Source: Candidatus Pristimantibacillus lignocellulolyticus (GTDB lineage: Bacteria; Bacillota; Bacilli; Paenibacillales; Paenibacillaceae). From it: 64,000 nt of DNA. The number at the start of each line of letters is the position of its first letter. Position 1 is the stretch's first letter. The translations under genes were made by a program, and so were the position numbers. The stretch covers positions 2,109,001-2,173,000 of the forward strand of contig CP097899.1 of the NCBI GenBank assembly GCA_023639215.1, written 5' to 3'. Positions 33,105 to 42,690 of this stretch are shown one piece after another. The notes under the pieces were generated by a model that had not been told where the DNA came from, did no database searches, and saw only the letters and a list, made by a program, of their open reading frames with translations.

Positions 33105-33167
33105 CTTCTCATAACAGTAACTCATTAACTCACGCAACTTTGTTTTGCCGGAAGGGAGACTAATCAG

Positions 33168-34124
33168 GTGGAGAAACATACTCAACTAACTGTAACAGCT
33201 ACTGGTAACTCGCGTTTTCAAAGATATATGAAAGCATTGTCTAAGCAAAAAATGCTAATGCTAATGTCTCTTCCTTTTCTTATCTGGGTGTTTATTTTCA
33301 AATATGTTCCACTTTGGGGCTGGACAATCTCATTCCAAAAATTCAGACCATCAAGAAGTTTGTTTGAGCAAGAATGGATCGGATTAGATAACTTTAAGTT
33401 TCTATTCCAAGAAGAAGCTTTCTATCGTGTATTACGAAATACACTAGTAATGAGTTCTATTAACTTAGTGTTAGGATTTGTAACAGCAATTGTTCTGGCA
33501 TTATTACTTAATGAACTTAGAAGTATTATGTTCAAACGTACAGTACAAACCATTAGTTATTTACCTCATTTTATTTCTTGGGTCGTTGCGGCCAATATTG
33601 TTCAATCAGCATTAGCACCAGAAGGTATTATAAATATTTTAATGTTAAAAATGAATCTGATTGATCAACCTGTTTTGTGGCTAGGTAAAGGTGAATACTT
33701 CTGGGGTATTCTAGGAGCTACAGAGGTTTGGAAGAGTGTTGGCTGGAATACGATTATCTATCTGGCAGCAATTACGACGATAGATCCTTCACAATATGAA
33801 GCAGCGGAAATCGATGGTGCAAGTCGTTTTCAACGTATTTTGCATATTACACTTCCAGGCATGAAATCAGTTATTGTAATCTTGTTGATCATGAATCTTG
33901 GGCATATTCTGGAATCTGGATTTGAGCCACAGTATCTGCTAGGTAATGGTATGAACGTGGATTACTCCGAAAACCTTGATATATTCGTTTTGAAATACGG
34001 GATGAACATGGGTAACTACGGTCTAGCGACAGCAGCCGGTATGTTTAAAACCGTTGTCAGCTTCATATTCCTCATGGTAGCTAACTCGGTAGCGAAGAAG
34101 CTAGGCGAGAGTAGACTGTACTAA
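33168..34124 (+). CDS. lplB: Sugar ABC transporter permease, LplB type
   Basis: 318 residues with six transmembrane segments and the MalF-type layout. The ATPase-contacting EAA loop is YEAAEIDGASRFQRILHITLPG (about residues 208-229, here in outline), and the N-terminal PLWGWTISFQKF segment is typical of the LplB/aldouronate permease group. It forms the transmembrane channel with the next gene product. The start is GTG 33168, 9 bases after GAAGGGAG. Separated from the binding-protein gene by about 110 bases containing a hairpin. Confidence 0.93.
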   Translation: MEKHTQLTVTATGNSRFQRYMKALSKQKMLMLMSLPFLIWVFIFKYVPLWGWTISFQKFRPSRSLFEQEWIGLDNFKFLFQEEAFYRVLRNTLVMSSINLVLGFVTAIVLALLLNELRSIMFKRTVQTISYLPHFISWVVAANIVQSALAPEGIINILMLKMNLIDQPVLWLGKGEYFWGILGATEVWKSVGWNTIIYLAAITTIDPSQYEAAEIDGASRFQRILHITLPGMKSVIVILLIMNLGHILESGFEPQYLLGNGMNVDYSENLDIFVLKYGMNMGNYGLATAAGMFKTVVSFIFLMVANSVAKKLGESRLY

Positions 34125-34148
34125 TCATCACGTAAGGAGGCTATAACG

Positions 34149-35069
34149 ATGGCAAAATCCAATTCATCACGTAAAGTGTACTCAACTGTACCTGATAAAA
34201 TATTCGATACATTTAATATAATCTTTATGATAGCTATTATGATTGTTACACTCTATCCATTTTTAAATATGTTCGCACTATCCTTTAATGAGGCGAACGA
34301 TTCTATTCGTGGGAGTATCTACATTTGGCCACGTGAATGGACTTGGGCAAACTATGAATATGTTTTCAATGAATCATCTATTTTTGGAGCGACATTAATA
34401 TCTGCTGCACGGACTATTCTAGGTACAGTGACTTCCGTATTTGCAACAGCGATGCTTGCTTATACGATTAGCCGTCCAGAATATCTACTCCGTAAATTTG
34501 TAACGATTGTGTTCATTTTTACAATGTACTTCAGTGGTGGGCTAATTCCTAACTACCTATTAACGAAACAGTTAGGATTACTAGACTCCTTCTGGGTATA
34601 TATCATTCCAGGTCTAGTCGGAGTGTTCAATATGATTGTTATTCGTTCCTTCATTGAAGGTTTGCCTGATGGTATTATGGAGTCAGCAAGAATTGATGGA
34701 GCAGGAGAATTTACAACATTTATGAAAATTGTTCTACCACTTACTGTTCCAGCATTAGCTACTGTTTCTTTATTCGTAGCGGTATACCAATGGAATTCAT
34801 GGTTCGACGTATTCCTTTATAACTCATCAAATATAAATCTTAGTACATTACAATATGAGTTAATGAAAATACTTTCAACTTCAACGACATCAACAGGTAC
34901 AACTGCAGGAGATGCCTTTGCTAATGCGCAAGGTAATGCAACAGCGGTAACTCCAACTTCTATTCGTGCAACGATGACGATTGTGGCAAGCTTACCGATT
35001 ATTATCGTATATCCATTCCTGCAAAAGTATTTTGTGACGGGGATGACGGTCGGTGGCGTTAAAGGCTAA
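34149..35069 (+). CDS. ytcP: Carbohydrate ABC transporter permease, YtcP type
   Basis: 306 residues, six transmembrane segments, MalG-type family. The EAA-like loop is MESARIDGAGEFTTFMKIVLPL and the C-terminal QKYFVTGMTVGGVKG is the standard ending of YtcP-like permeases. It partners the LplB-type permease 24 bases upstream (AAGGAGG ribosome site). The gene ends about 100 bases before a terminator that can partly insulate the enzyme genes downstream. Confidence 0.93.
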   Translation: MAKSNSSRKVYSTVPDKIFDTFNIIFMIAIMIVTLYPFLNMFALSFNEANDSIRGSIYIWPREWTWANYEYVFNESSIFGATLISAARTILGTVTSVFATAMLAYTISRPEYLLRKFVTIVFIFTMYFSGGLIPNYLLTKQLGLLDSFWVYIIPGLVGVFNMIVIRSFIEGLPDGIMESARIDGAGEFTTFMKIVLPLTVPALATVSLFVAVYQWNSWFDVFLYNSSNINLSTLQYELMKILSTSTTSTGTTAGDAFANAQGNATAVTPTSIRATMTIVASLPIIIVYPFLQKYFVTGMTVGGVKG

Positions 35070-35175
35070 TAGGAGCTGACTTTAATAACGATGACTAACA
35101 GAAAGTACAATAAACTCACATGTTGCACGTGTATGAATAAGAGGATATCATCAAAATAGATTAAAAATATACTAG

Positions 35176-35223
35176 AGCTGTGTCCGTCCGATAGATTTAT
35201 TCGGACTTAAGACACAGCTTTTA
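35176..35223 (+). terminator. Hairpin terminator between transporter and enzyme genes
   Basis: AGCTGTGTC (35176-35184) pairs with GACACAGCT (35211-35219), with an inner CCG/CGG stem and a short T-run. It lies only 12 bases before the GH67 ribosome site, so it may attenuate rather than end transcription into the enzyme genes. Confidence 0.7.
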
Positions 35224-35244
35224 GTACTAGAGAGGATGAATAGG

Positions 35245-37314
35245 ATGAATAACAATGGTTACCACGCTTGGTTAAGATATGATGCAATTGAGGATCAACA
35301 ATTAATAGAAACATACCGTAAGTTTGCAAATGAAATCATTATTGCGCAGCAAGATGGAGCAGGTCCTATTCAATCAGCAGTAGCAGAGTTACAATTAGCT
35401 ATTCCAAAGCTTGTTGGTATTACACCAACAGTTACTGAAGGTCAAGCAGTTAATGACTCTTTTCTAGTTGTTGGTACTACGGATAGTTTATCGTACATTT
35501 CAGATAAGATTGTTGGACCAATTGCTGCATTAAGTAGTGACGAAGGTTATATTATTAAAACAATAAAGAGTGATCAATTATCGTATATTATTGTGGCTGG
35601 TACGACAGAAAAAGCGACTTTATACGGTGTTTTCCATTTACTTCGCTTGATGCAACAATGTGAAAGTGTTGAAGCATTGAATATTCAAGAAGCTCCAAAA
35701 TATGAACTCCGCATGATTAATCATTGGGATAATATGGATGGTAGTATTGAACGTGGTTATGCCGGTCAATCTATTTTCTTCCGAGATAATGAGTTGTTGG
35801 TAGATTCACCTCGTGTTGTTGACTATGCTAGATTAATGGCTTCGATCGGAATTAACAGTATTGTCATTAATAACGTTAATGTTCATCGCCATGAAACATT
35901 TCTAATTACTCAGAAATTATTACCAAATGTTGCCCAATTCGCAGCAATTTTTCGTGCATACGGCATAAAATTATTTCTTAGTGTCAATTACGCCGCGACC
36001 ATTGAACTTGGAGAAGTAGACACGGCTGATCCTTTAGATGAACGTGTTCTAGAATGGTGGAAACGAAAAGCAGCTGATGTATACGCAGCAATTCCGGACT
36101 TTGGTGGTTTTCTAGTGAAAGCGGATTCAGAGAATAGGCCTGGTCCATTCACATACGGAAGAGATCATGCAGACGGTGCGAATATGTTAGCTATGGCATT
36201 ACAACCATTCGGTGGTTTAGTTCTATGGAGATGCTTCGTTTATGATTGTCATCAAGATTGGCGAGATCGTACAACGGATCGTGCGAGAGCAGCATATGAT
36301 CATTTCAAACCACTTGATGGTCGTTTCTTAGATAATGTTATTTTGCAAATTAAAAACGGCCCGATGGATTTCCAGGTTCGAGAGCCAGTTTCACCACTTT
36401 TCGGTGCAATGGAAAAAACCAACCAAGTGATGGAATTCCAGATTACTCAAGAATATACAGGTCAACAACGTCATGTGTGTTACCTAATTCCACAATGGAA
36501 AGAGGTACTACAGTTCGATACTCATCATAAAGGTGAAGGTAGTACTATACAAGAAATTGCAGCAGGTAATGTTCATCCTTATTCACATAGTGGTATCGCT
36601 GCGGTAACTAATATTGGAGATGACGACAACTGGACTGGACATCATCTATCACAAGCTAATTTATATGGTTATGGCCGTCTATTATGGAATCCAGAACAAT
36701 CTAGTGAACATATTGCCCAGGAGTGGACAGCATTAACTTTCGGTACGAATCGACAAGTACAACAAATGATCAACACATTCTTAATGGAATCTTGGTCTAT
36801 CTATGAAAGCTATACTTCTCCACTAGGCGTAGGTTGGATGGTTACACCACATTATCATTATGGTCCAGATATCGATGGTTATGAATATTCCAAATGGGGA
36901 ACTTATCACTTTGCCGATTATAAAGGGATCGGTGTAAATCGTACAGTTACCAATGGTACGGGGTATATTGGACAATATGAACATGCAAATGCACAAGTAT
37001 ATGAAGACATTAATACTTGTCCGGATGAGTTGCTATTGTTCTTCCACCATGTACCATATACTCATGTGCTTCACTCAGGTAAAACAGTTATTCAACACAT
37101 TTACGATACGCATTTTGCAGGGGTAGAACGAGTCCAGTATTGGATTAATCAGTGGAATGAACTTAATAAAGTAGTTGATGGCGAGCGTTATGCACATATA
37201 CTAGGTAGACTTGAAGTGCAACTAGAAAATGCGAAGCAATGGCGTGATATTGTAAATACTTATTTTTATCGTAAATCAGGTATTGAAGATGCAGCTGGTA
37301 GAACGATTTACTAA
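35245..37314 (+). CDS. aguA: GH67 alpha-glucuronidase
   Basis: 689 residues matching the GH67 family over its length. DFGGFLVKADSENRPGPFTYGRDHADGANM (about residues 280-310, in outline) contains the conserved acid segment, and the IKNGPMDFQVREPVSPLFG block follows as in other AguA proteins; the C-terminal half has the family HVPYTHVLHSGKTVIQHIYD. It removes 4-O-methylglucuronic acid from imported aldouronates. There is no signal peptide, so it acts in the cytoplasm. ATG 35245 is preferred, 8 bases after AGAGGA; ATG 35236 overlaps that site. Confidence 0.95.
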   Translation: MNNNGYHAWLRYDAIEDQQLIETYRKFANEIIIAQQDGAGPIQSAVAELQLAIPKLVGITPTVTEGQAVNDSFLVVGTTDSLSYISDKIVGPIAALSSDEGYIIKTIKSDQLSYIIVAGTTEKATLYGVFHLLRLMQQCESVEALNIQEAPKYELRMINHWDNMDGSIERGYAGQSIFFRDNELLVDSPRVVDYARLMASIGINSIVINNVNVHRHETFLITQKLLPNVAQFAAIFRAYGIKLFLSVNYAATIELGEVDTADPLDERVLEWWKRKAADVYAAIPDFGGFLVKADSENRPGPFTYGRDHADGANMLAMALQPFGGLVLWRCFVYDCHQDWRDRTTDRARAAYDHFKPLDGRFLDNVILQIKNGPMDFQVREPVSPLFGAMEKTNQVMEFQITQEYTGQQRHVCYLIPQWKEVLQFDTHHKGEGSTIQEIAAGNVHPYSHSGIAAVTNIGDDDNWTGHHLSQANLYGYGRLLWNPEQSSEHIAQEWTALTFGTNRQVQQMINTFLMESWSIYESYTSPLGVGWMVTPHYHYGPDIDGYEYSKWGTYHFADYKGIGVNRTVTNGTGYIGQYEHANAQVYEDINTCPDELLLFFHHVPYTHVLHSGKTVIQHIYDTHFAGVERVQYWINQWNELNKVVDGERYAHILGRLEVQLENAKQWRDIVNTYFYRKSGIEDAAGRTIY

Positions 37315-37342
37315 ATAATAAAAAGTTAGAGGAGTGACTTAC

Positions 37343-38344
37343 GTGAACAATATTCCAAAGCTTTGTGAAGTATATAATGAGTATTTTGATATTGGTGCAG
37401 CAGTGAACTTGGAGACTATTGAAGGTTCTAAGAAACTACTAGCTACACATTTTAATAGTATTACAGCAGAAAATGATATGAAATTTGTTAGTGTTCATCC
37501 TAAAGAGAATAGCTATACATTTGAAGCTGGAGATAAATTATTAGCATTTGCTAAACAGCATAGCATGAAGATGAGAGGTCATACTTTAGTTTGGCATAAT
37601 CAGACGACGGATTGGGTTTTTGAGGGAGAGGATGGGGAACCGGTATCTCGCGAATTATTACTAGCCCGCATGAAATCTCACATTGATACTGTTGTGGGTA
37701 GATATAAAGGCAGTATCTATGCTTGGGATGTTGTTAATGAGGTTATTGAAGATAAGAGTGATGTGTGGCTTCGTGATTCCCGCTGGCTACAAATTATCGG
37801 TGAGGATTTCATCGAGTATGCCTTCCGCTATGCACATGAAGCTGATCCTGATGCGCTATTATTCTACAATGACTACAATGAGTGCAATCCGGAGAAGCGC
37901 GATAAAATAATTAAATTAATAAAATCGCTTCAAGAACGTGGCGTTCCAATTCATGGAGTTGGTTTACAAGGGCATTGGAATCTTTCAGGTCCAAGTATTG
38001 CGGAAATTCGTGAGGCAATTGAGAAGTATGCAGCTTTAGGTTTACAACTGCAAGTAACGGAGCTTGATATTTCTATATTCGATTATGAAGATCGACGGAC
38101 CGACCTTAATGCTCCTACAGCAGAAATGTTAGAAAAACAAGCAGATCGCTATGAAGAAATATTTAATTTGTTCCGTGAATATAAAGATGTTATTACTGCT
38201 GTAACATTTTGGGGTGCAGGTGAAGATTACACTTGGCTTGATGATTTTCCAGTTAAAGGTCGTAAAAATTGGCCGTTTGTATTTGATGAAAACCATGAAC
38301 CGAAATCATCTTTCTGGCGTTTAGTAGACCATTCCAAAAACTAA
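37343..38344 (+). CDS. xynA2: Intracellular GH10 endo-1,4-beta-xylanase (XynA2-like)
   Basis: 333-residue single GH10 domain. The acid/base glutamate is E133 in WDVVNEVIED and the nucleophile is E240 in LQVTELDIS; HTLVWHNQTTDWVF and GVGLQGHWN are further family blocks. No signal peptide, SLH or carbohydrate-binding module is present, so it cuts imported xylo-oligomers inside the cell, after AguA action. GTG 37343 follows AGAGGAG by 8 bases; the GTG at 37334 overlaps the ribosome site. It lies 28 bases after aguA and is cotranscribed. Confidence 0.94.
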   Translation: MNNIPKLCEVYNEYFDIGAAVNLETIEGSKKLLATHFNSITAENDMKFVSVHPKENSYTFEAGDKLLAFAKQHSMKMRGHTLVWHNQTTDWVFEGEDGEPVSRELLLARMKSHIDTVVGRYKGSIYAWDVVNEVIEDKSDVWLRDSRWLQIIGEDFIEYAFRYAHEADPDALLFYNDYNECNPEKRDKIIKLIKSLQERGVPIHGVGLQGHWNLSGPSIAEIREAIEKYAALGLQLQVTELDISIFDYEDRRTDLNAPTAEMLEKQADRYEEIFNLFREYKDVITAVTFWGAGEDYTWLDDFPVKGRKNWPFVFDENHEPKSSFWRLVDHSKN

Positions 38345-38345
38345 A

Positions 38346-38480
38346 AACTGTTCCAATCGGAGACCGCTCCGAAAACTAATAACTGTTCCAATCGGAGATC
38401 GCTCCGAAAACTAATAACTGTTCCAATCGCCGTTGTCCTCGGATTTATTGATATAGCATAAGAGGTATAAATCCGAGGAC
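38346..38480. repeat. 35-bp tandem repeat followed by a long hairpin
   Basis: AACTGTTCCAATCG starts at 38346, 38381 and 38416 (period 35); the first two copies carry a CGGAG/CTCCG mini-hairpin. Immediately after, GTCCTCGGATTTAT (38435-38448) pairs with ATAAATCCGAGGAC (38467-38480). On the minus strand that hairpin is followed by T residues; on the plus strand it may end or slow transcription after the xylanase gene. Confidence 0.85.
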
Positions 38481-38507
38481 AAAAACGACCGCTACCGCTT
38501 TTCCACA

Positions 38508-38633
38508 AGTGATTAGTTTTCTCCGCTATGCAGAGGGTATTAGTGATTAGTTTTCTCCGCTACAGGTGGGAAAATGAATAAAAACAAAACATAAATCATG
38601 TAATTGCAATGGAGCTCATACGGGCTCCATTGC
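38508..38633. repeat. 34-bp direct repeat and a terminator-like hairpin
   Basis: AGTGATTAGTTTTCTCCGC occurs at 38508 and 38542. Further on GCAATGGAGC (38606-38615) pairs with GCTCCATTGC (38624-38633) without a real T-run. Together with the neighbouring elements the whole 416-base xylanase-xylosidase gap consists of repeats. Confidence 0.75.
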
Positions 38634-38655
38634 TCTACCTGTAATTCTTCCGATG

Positions 38656-38758
38656 GCATATCAAGAAGCAACGAAAAGTTAGGTAAAGCTTACGATGTAA
38701 CTTTTCGTTAGCAAGGTCGCATATCAAGAAGCAACGAAAAGTTTTTAGGAGGATATAA
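38656..38758 (+). promoter_or_regulatory. Leader module ahead of the xylosidase gene
   Basis: GCATATCAAGAAGCAACGAAAAGTT occurs at 38656 and 38719 (period 63; written once, 25 bases shortened here to its role). AACGAAAAGTT pairs with AACTTTTCGTT (about 38699-38709) around a loop with AGCTTACGATG. The second copy continues as AACGAAAAGTTTTTAGGAGG, the xylosidase ribosome site. Same layout as at 18495, 20341 and 55018, here on the plus strand. Confidence 0.6.
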
Positions 38759-38760
38759 AT

Positions 38761-40311
38761 ATGACGAGATCCATTCAATATACGAACCCTGTTCTTCCTG
38801 GGTTTTATCCCGACCCAAGTGCGATTCGTGTTGGTGAAGATTATTATATGGTAACAAGTACTTTTGAATACTTCCCGGGAGTGCCGATCTTCCATAGTAA
38901 AGATCTTGTAAACTGGACACAAATTGGCCATGTACTTACAAGAGAGAGTCAAGTCAATTTACTTGCTCGTAATAGCTCAGAGGGGATATATGCGCCCGTA
39001 CTTCGTTATGACAATGGCTTGTTCTATATGATTACAACGGATGTATACGGCATAGGGAATTTCTTCGTAACAGCATCTGATCCTGCGGGTCCGTGGAGTG
39101 ATCCAATCAATATACCTTATGGTAATATCGATCCTTCCTTATTCTTCGATGACGATGGTAAAGTGTATGTATCTGTTCAAGCTGGATTTGGTAAAACCTC
39201 TCATATTATTCAATATGAAATTGAGCGTGAAACGGGTAAGGCATTAACTGAGCCTGTTGTTGTATTTGAAGGTGATGAGGGCCCATGGGTTGAAGGACCT
39301 CATTTATATAAAATGAATGGCGTTTACTATATGATGACTGCTTCTGGTGGTACTGGCCCGATGCATCGTGAAATTATTGGTCGTAGCAATCAACCTTATG
39401 GCCCATTTGAAATGTTAGATCATCCGATTCTTACACATAATGCAATAAAAGATCATCCGATTCAGTATACTGGTCATGTTGAGTTAATAGATGATATTGA
39501 TGGTAACTGGTGGGCGTTATTTCTAGCGGTTCGTCTGCGAAATGATCGAGGAAGTGTTTTAGGTCGTGAAACATATCTAGCACCAGTAACTTGGGTAGAT
39601 GGCTGGCCGATGATCGATAATAATGAAGGACATGTAGGTTTAGATATGTCTATTACCGTCCCAACATTAACAGCGCGTGAAGATGTCGTTATGCAAACGG
39701 CACTAGATAAAATAGTAACTACATTCTCGGCGAAACAACCACTCGATATGAATTGGATATATACTCGAGTGTTACCTTCTGAATCTGTAGTTTCTTTAAT
39801 AAGCAACGATGGATATCTAACATTAGTCGGTAATGAATATAGCTTGAGAGATGGACAAAGTAATTTGTTCGTTTGCCGTCGCCAACTTCATCATGCCATG
39901 CGTATTGAAACTTATGTGGAGTTTGCTCCAGTTGTTGATGGTGAACAAGCAGGTATTGCGGCGAGACTTAGTGATCATACGTTCTACTCAGTTGGAGTCA
40001 GTCAACGAAATGGGCAATTCGGAATATCTGCTATTACGATGAAAAATAAGGAAGAAGAAGTTGGATTCGTAGCTGTTGCCAAGCAACCAGGTATATGGTT
40101 AGCTGTTTCTTCTACTGAAAGGCAATACGATTTGCAATATTCACTTGATCGTAAGCAATGGCATACAATCGTAAGTGCTAATGCTAGTGATATTTCACCA
40201 GATTCTGATGGTTCATTCACCGGAGTATGTGTAGGAATGTTTGCTAATGGAACGAAGCAAGGTGAAGCTGCTCCAGCTAAATTTGAGTATTTCCATTACG
40301 AGGCACAATAA
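38761..40311 (+). CDS. xynB: GH43 beta-xylosidase / arabinofuranosidase
   Basis: 516 residues: five-bladed GH43 catalytic domain (about 1-310) and a C-terminal beta-sandwich (about 320-516) as in GH43 xylosidases. The general base is D18 in GFYPDPSAI, the pKa-modulating aspartate is in NIDPSLFFDDDG and the acid glutamate in VEGPHLYKMNGVYYMM. It releases xylose or arabinose from short oligomers in the cytoplasm, completing the pathway. Its leader is different from those of the preceding genes, so it may be expressed separately. TTAGGAGG precedes the ATG. Confidence 0.92.
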   Translation: MTRSIQYTNPVLPGFYPDPSAIRVGEDYYMVTSTFEYFPGVPIFHSKDLVNWTQIGHVLTRESQVNLLARNSSEGIYAPVLRYDNGLFYMITTDVYGIGNFFVTASDPAGPWSDPINIPYGNIDPSLFFDDDGKVYVSVQAGFGKTSHIIQYEIERETGKALTEPVVVFEGDEGPWVEGPHLYKMNGVYYMMTASGGTGPMHREIIGRSNQPYGPFEMLDHPILTHNAIKDHPIQYTGHVELIDDIDGNWWALFLAVRLRNDRGSVLGRETYLAPVTWVDGWPMIDNNEGHVGLDMSITVPTLTAREDVVMQTALDKIVTTFSAKQPLDMNWIYTRVLPSESVVSLISNDGYLTLVGNEYSLRDGQSNLFVCRRQLHHAMRIETYVEFAPVVDGEQAGIAARLSDHTFYSVGVSQRNGQFGISAITMKNKEEEVGFVAVAKQPGIWLAVSSTERQYDLQYSLDRKQWHTIVSANASDISPDSDGSFTGVCVGMFANGTKQGEAAPAKFEYFHYEAQ

Positions 40312-40322
40312 CGAATTAAATA

Positions 40323-40360
40323 AAAAAAGGAGTATTCGTAACGTTACGAATACTCTTTTT
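40323..40360. terminator. Bidirectional intrinsic terminator between convergent xylosidase and GH20 genes
   Basis: GAGTATTCGTAAC (40330-40342) and GTTACGAATACTC (40343-40355) form a perfect 26-nt palindrome with A-run and T-run flanks, serving both convergent genes. Confidence 0.88.
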
Positions 40361-40386
40361 GATATGTTCTATCTATTTCATAATAG

Positions 40387-42303
40387 TTAGAAAGGGTTAA
40401 CGACGTGGAAGAAGACGTTCGGCGATGCCATTCTATAATAATAGCTACACCAGCCGGCACCTTTGTTGTTGAATTGATTCGAGGAGCTGTATACTAACCG
40501 CTCTTCCTCGAGTTCCTCAATTCTTTCAATTCTTCCATCTACATAATCGAGAAGTCTTAGTGCCGCTGTATCGAGTCGGTTCATAACTCCACCGTAGCGA
40601 ATGTCGAGAACTTCCCAGCCGAATGGCTTGAACATGTGTAGCCATTGACTGCGATGGGCTCCACGTAATTCGCGAATAGACTCTGCAATTGCAGGGAGTA
40701 CATCTGTCGCTACCTGCCTTAACGTCACAATATCATTGGAATCATATGCCTGTTTAAGTTGTATCCCGATCTCGCTCTTACGTTTTAGCACGCTACATAA
40801 TTTCTCGGGTACTTCGAACAAGTAGTCCAGCTCAGCAGACTTATCACGTCTATTGTGTATATTTTGTTCCAGCTGCTCATAATGTTTAGCCATATCCAAA
40901 CCTTCGATCTGTTTGTCGAAGAGTCCGAGTAGCACATCCTGATAAAGTAGAAATTTCGATGGATTACTCTGCACATGATTGTCAGGCTCAGCTCCTGGCG
41001 TTTCATCCAAATATTTAAGCTGTAGAAAAGCATCTGCTTCAATGCCGGTACACCATTTAACTCGCTTAGCTACACGTTCGCGATCCGGTTTCTCTTCTGA
41101 ATAGGCATGCTCCGCATAGAGCTGCAAGCCAAGAAGCGCTGCGAATGGGTTGCCTTCATTTCCGTCATCGCCCCACATTGTGGCATATACCTCGCGGATT
41201 CCTTCTTGTTTGCACACTTGTAGCGCGGTGTCGGATGCAGTTAATGACAAACCATAATTGACACCGAATGTATTGAATATCCATACAGCACCGGCGAAAA
41301 CTAGATTGCAACCGAGTGGACGATGCTTAGCAATAAGGTTTTCATACTCATGTGTTTTCGTATGTGCATAATCCCAATAAACCATGTCAACATTTTTAGG
41401 GATACGCTGTGCCATTTCCTCAGGAATCTTAGTCTCGCTATCGTAATATTCGTCGCCTTTGTCAGAAGCAAGTTTGAGAAACATATCACTCCACATCATT
41501 GGCTTTAAGCCGTGACGCTGCGTACAAGCAAGCACCTTCTCCAGATGTTCCGTCATAATATCGAAGCGGTTTCTATATCCGTTGCGATCCAAGTACTTTC
41601 CTCGGCCAAGCTCCTCGGCCTCATCCATACCAATATGAATTTTTCGGCTACGGAACGGAGCACTGATCGTCTCTATCATTCTCTCAATCAATTGATCTGT
41701 ATGATCTTCCCCGACGAGTAGAGCTCCTTTAGTATCTTTATAATTCCATACAGGCTGCCACTTAAGGAACTCTTCGAGATGTGCCAGCGTTTGAATACTC
41801 GGAAATGCCTCAATGCCGAATTGATCAGCATAATCATCGATTTCCTTCAACTCTTCTTGCGTATATCGACCCCTCATATAGCCAAAATAAGGCTCATTTT
41901 CGATGGCATACGTGTCTTCCATATACAGCATTACAGTATTTAAGCCCATTAACGCCATTTTACGAAGCATAAATTTGAAGCTGTCTAATGTGAGCACTGC
42001 ATTGCGGGAAAGATCGAACATCGGTCCAATTGTATCGAACTGTTGCTTCTCCCGAAGTTCGAACGACTCATCGCTATGACTATGCTCTAGTAGTAGACCG
42101 AGTCCGCGATAGAATTGATGCTTTTGCCCATATTGAATATAGGCTTTGCCCTGCGTCAAACCAACCATTAATTCGTCTTCGCTTGCCGACAGACTGACTT
42201 CAACAACTAATCCATCCTCAGCAAGAGTGTATTCAAGCTCTTGGGATAATGCCAGAATACCATCACGTAAAGCGTCTACATCTCCTGTAAAGTGCAAATT
42301 CAT
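40387..42303 (-). CDS. GH20 beta-N-acetylhexosaminidase
   Basis: 638 residues with an N-terminal alpha/beta domain (about 1-95) and a GH20 TIM barrel. The catalytic pair is D227-E228 in RKIHIGMDEAEELG; FPSIQTLAHLEEFL and YWDYAHTKT are other conserved barrel segments, and the C-terminal helical region is of the type found in Paenibacillus cytoplasmic hexosaminidases. It removes terminal GlcNAc or GalNAc. No signal peptide, so it works on imported substrate. ATG 42303 follows GGGAGG by 7 bases; the ATG at 42318 overlaps that site. Divergent from the transporter genes that presumably bring in its substrate. Confidence 0.88.
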   Translation of the reverse strand: MNLHFTGDVDALRDGILALSQELEYTLAEDGLVVEVSLSASEDELMVGLTQGKAYIQYGQKHQFYRGLGLLLEHSHSDESFELREKQQFDTIGPMFDLSRNAVLTLDSFKFMLRKMALMGLNTVMLYMEDTYAIENEPYFGYMRGRYTQEELKEIDDYADQFGIEAFPSIQTLAHLEEFLKWQPVWNYKDTKGALLVGEDHTDQLIERMIETISAPFRSRKIHIGMDEAEELGRGKYLDRNGYRNRFDIMTEHLEKVLACTQRHGLKPMMWSDMFLKLASDKGDEYYDSETKIPEEMAQRIPKNVDMVYWDYAHTKTHEYENLIAKHRPLGCNLVFAGAVWIFNTFGVNYGLSLTASDTALQVCKQEGIREVYATMWGDDGNEGNPFAALLGLQLYAEHAYSEEKPDRERVAKRVKWCTGIEADAFLQLKYLDETPGAEPDNHVQSNPSKFLLYQDVLLGLFDKQIEGLDMAKHYEQLEQNIHNRRDKSAELDYLFEVPEKLCSVLKRKSEIGIQLKQAYDSNDIVTLRQVATDVLPAIAESIRELRGAHRSQWLHMFKPFGWEVLDIRYGGVMNRLDTAALRLLDYVDGRIERIEELEEERLVYSSSNQFNNKGAGWCSYYYRMASPNVFFHVVNPF

Positions 42304-42353
42304 CGTATAACCTCCCAAAAATAAGTTTCATAATTAATAACTCGCAAATAACA

Positions 42354-42367
42354 TTATAACGTTATAA
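42354..42367. promoter_or_regulatory. Palindrome overlapping the putative GH20 promoter
   Basis: TTATAACGTTATAA is a perfect 14-bp palindrome, extended by another ATAACGT on one side, and on the minus strand it includes a TATAAT -10-like box. It may be an operator in the 387-base divergent region 42304-42690. The remainder of that region shows no further structure I can support. Confidence 0.4.
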
Positions 42368-42690
42368 CGTATTTATTCATTTCTATGCTATCCTATCTAT
42401 ATAGTTAAATGCAATACATTTAAGTGAAATTTCTGTGTTTAGCCATTTGCTAGAGCTATTCGCTAGAGAGAGTTATCGTAGCATTCTTTACCAGCGATTA
42501 TCGATTCGAAAAGGACTAGCTCATCTTAGTAGACAGTTATCCTCAATATTTAAACTAAGCCAGTAAAGTAAAACACCAGTTTATATAAATCATCATTGCA
42601 AAGTATCATTTATTGTTGATTAGGCAAATAGTATGTGCTGCGTATCTGCCCTACAATATTAATATCAACATAGTAGCAAGGGGGATACAT

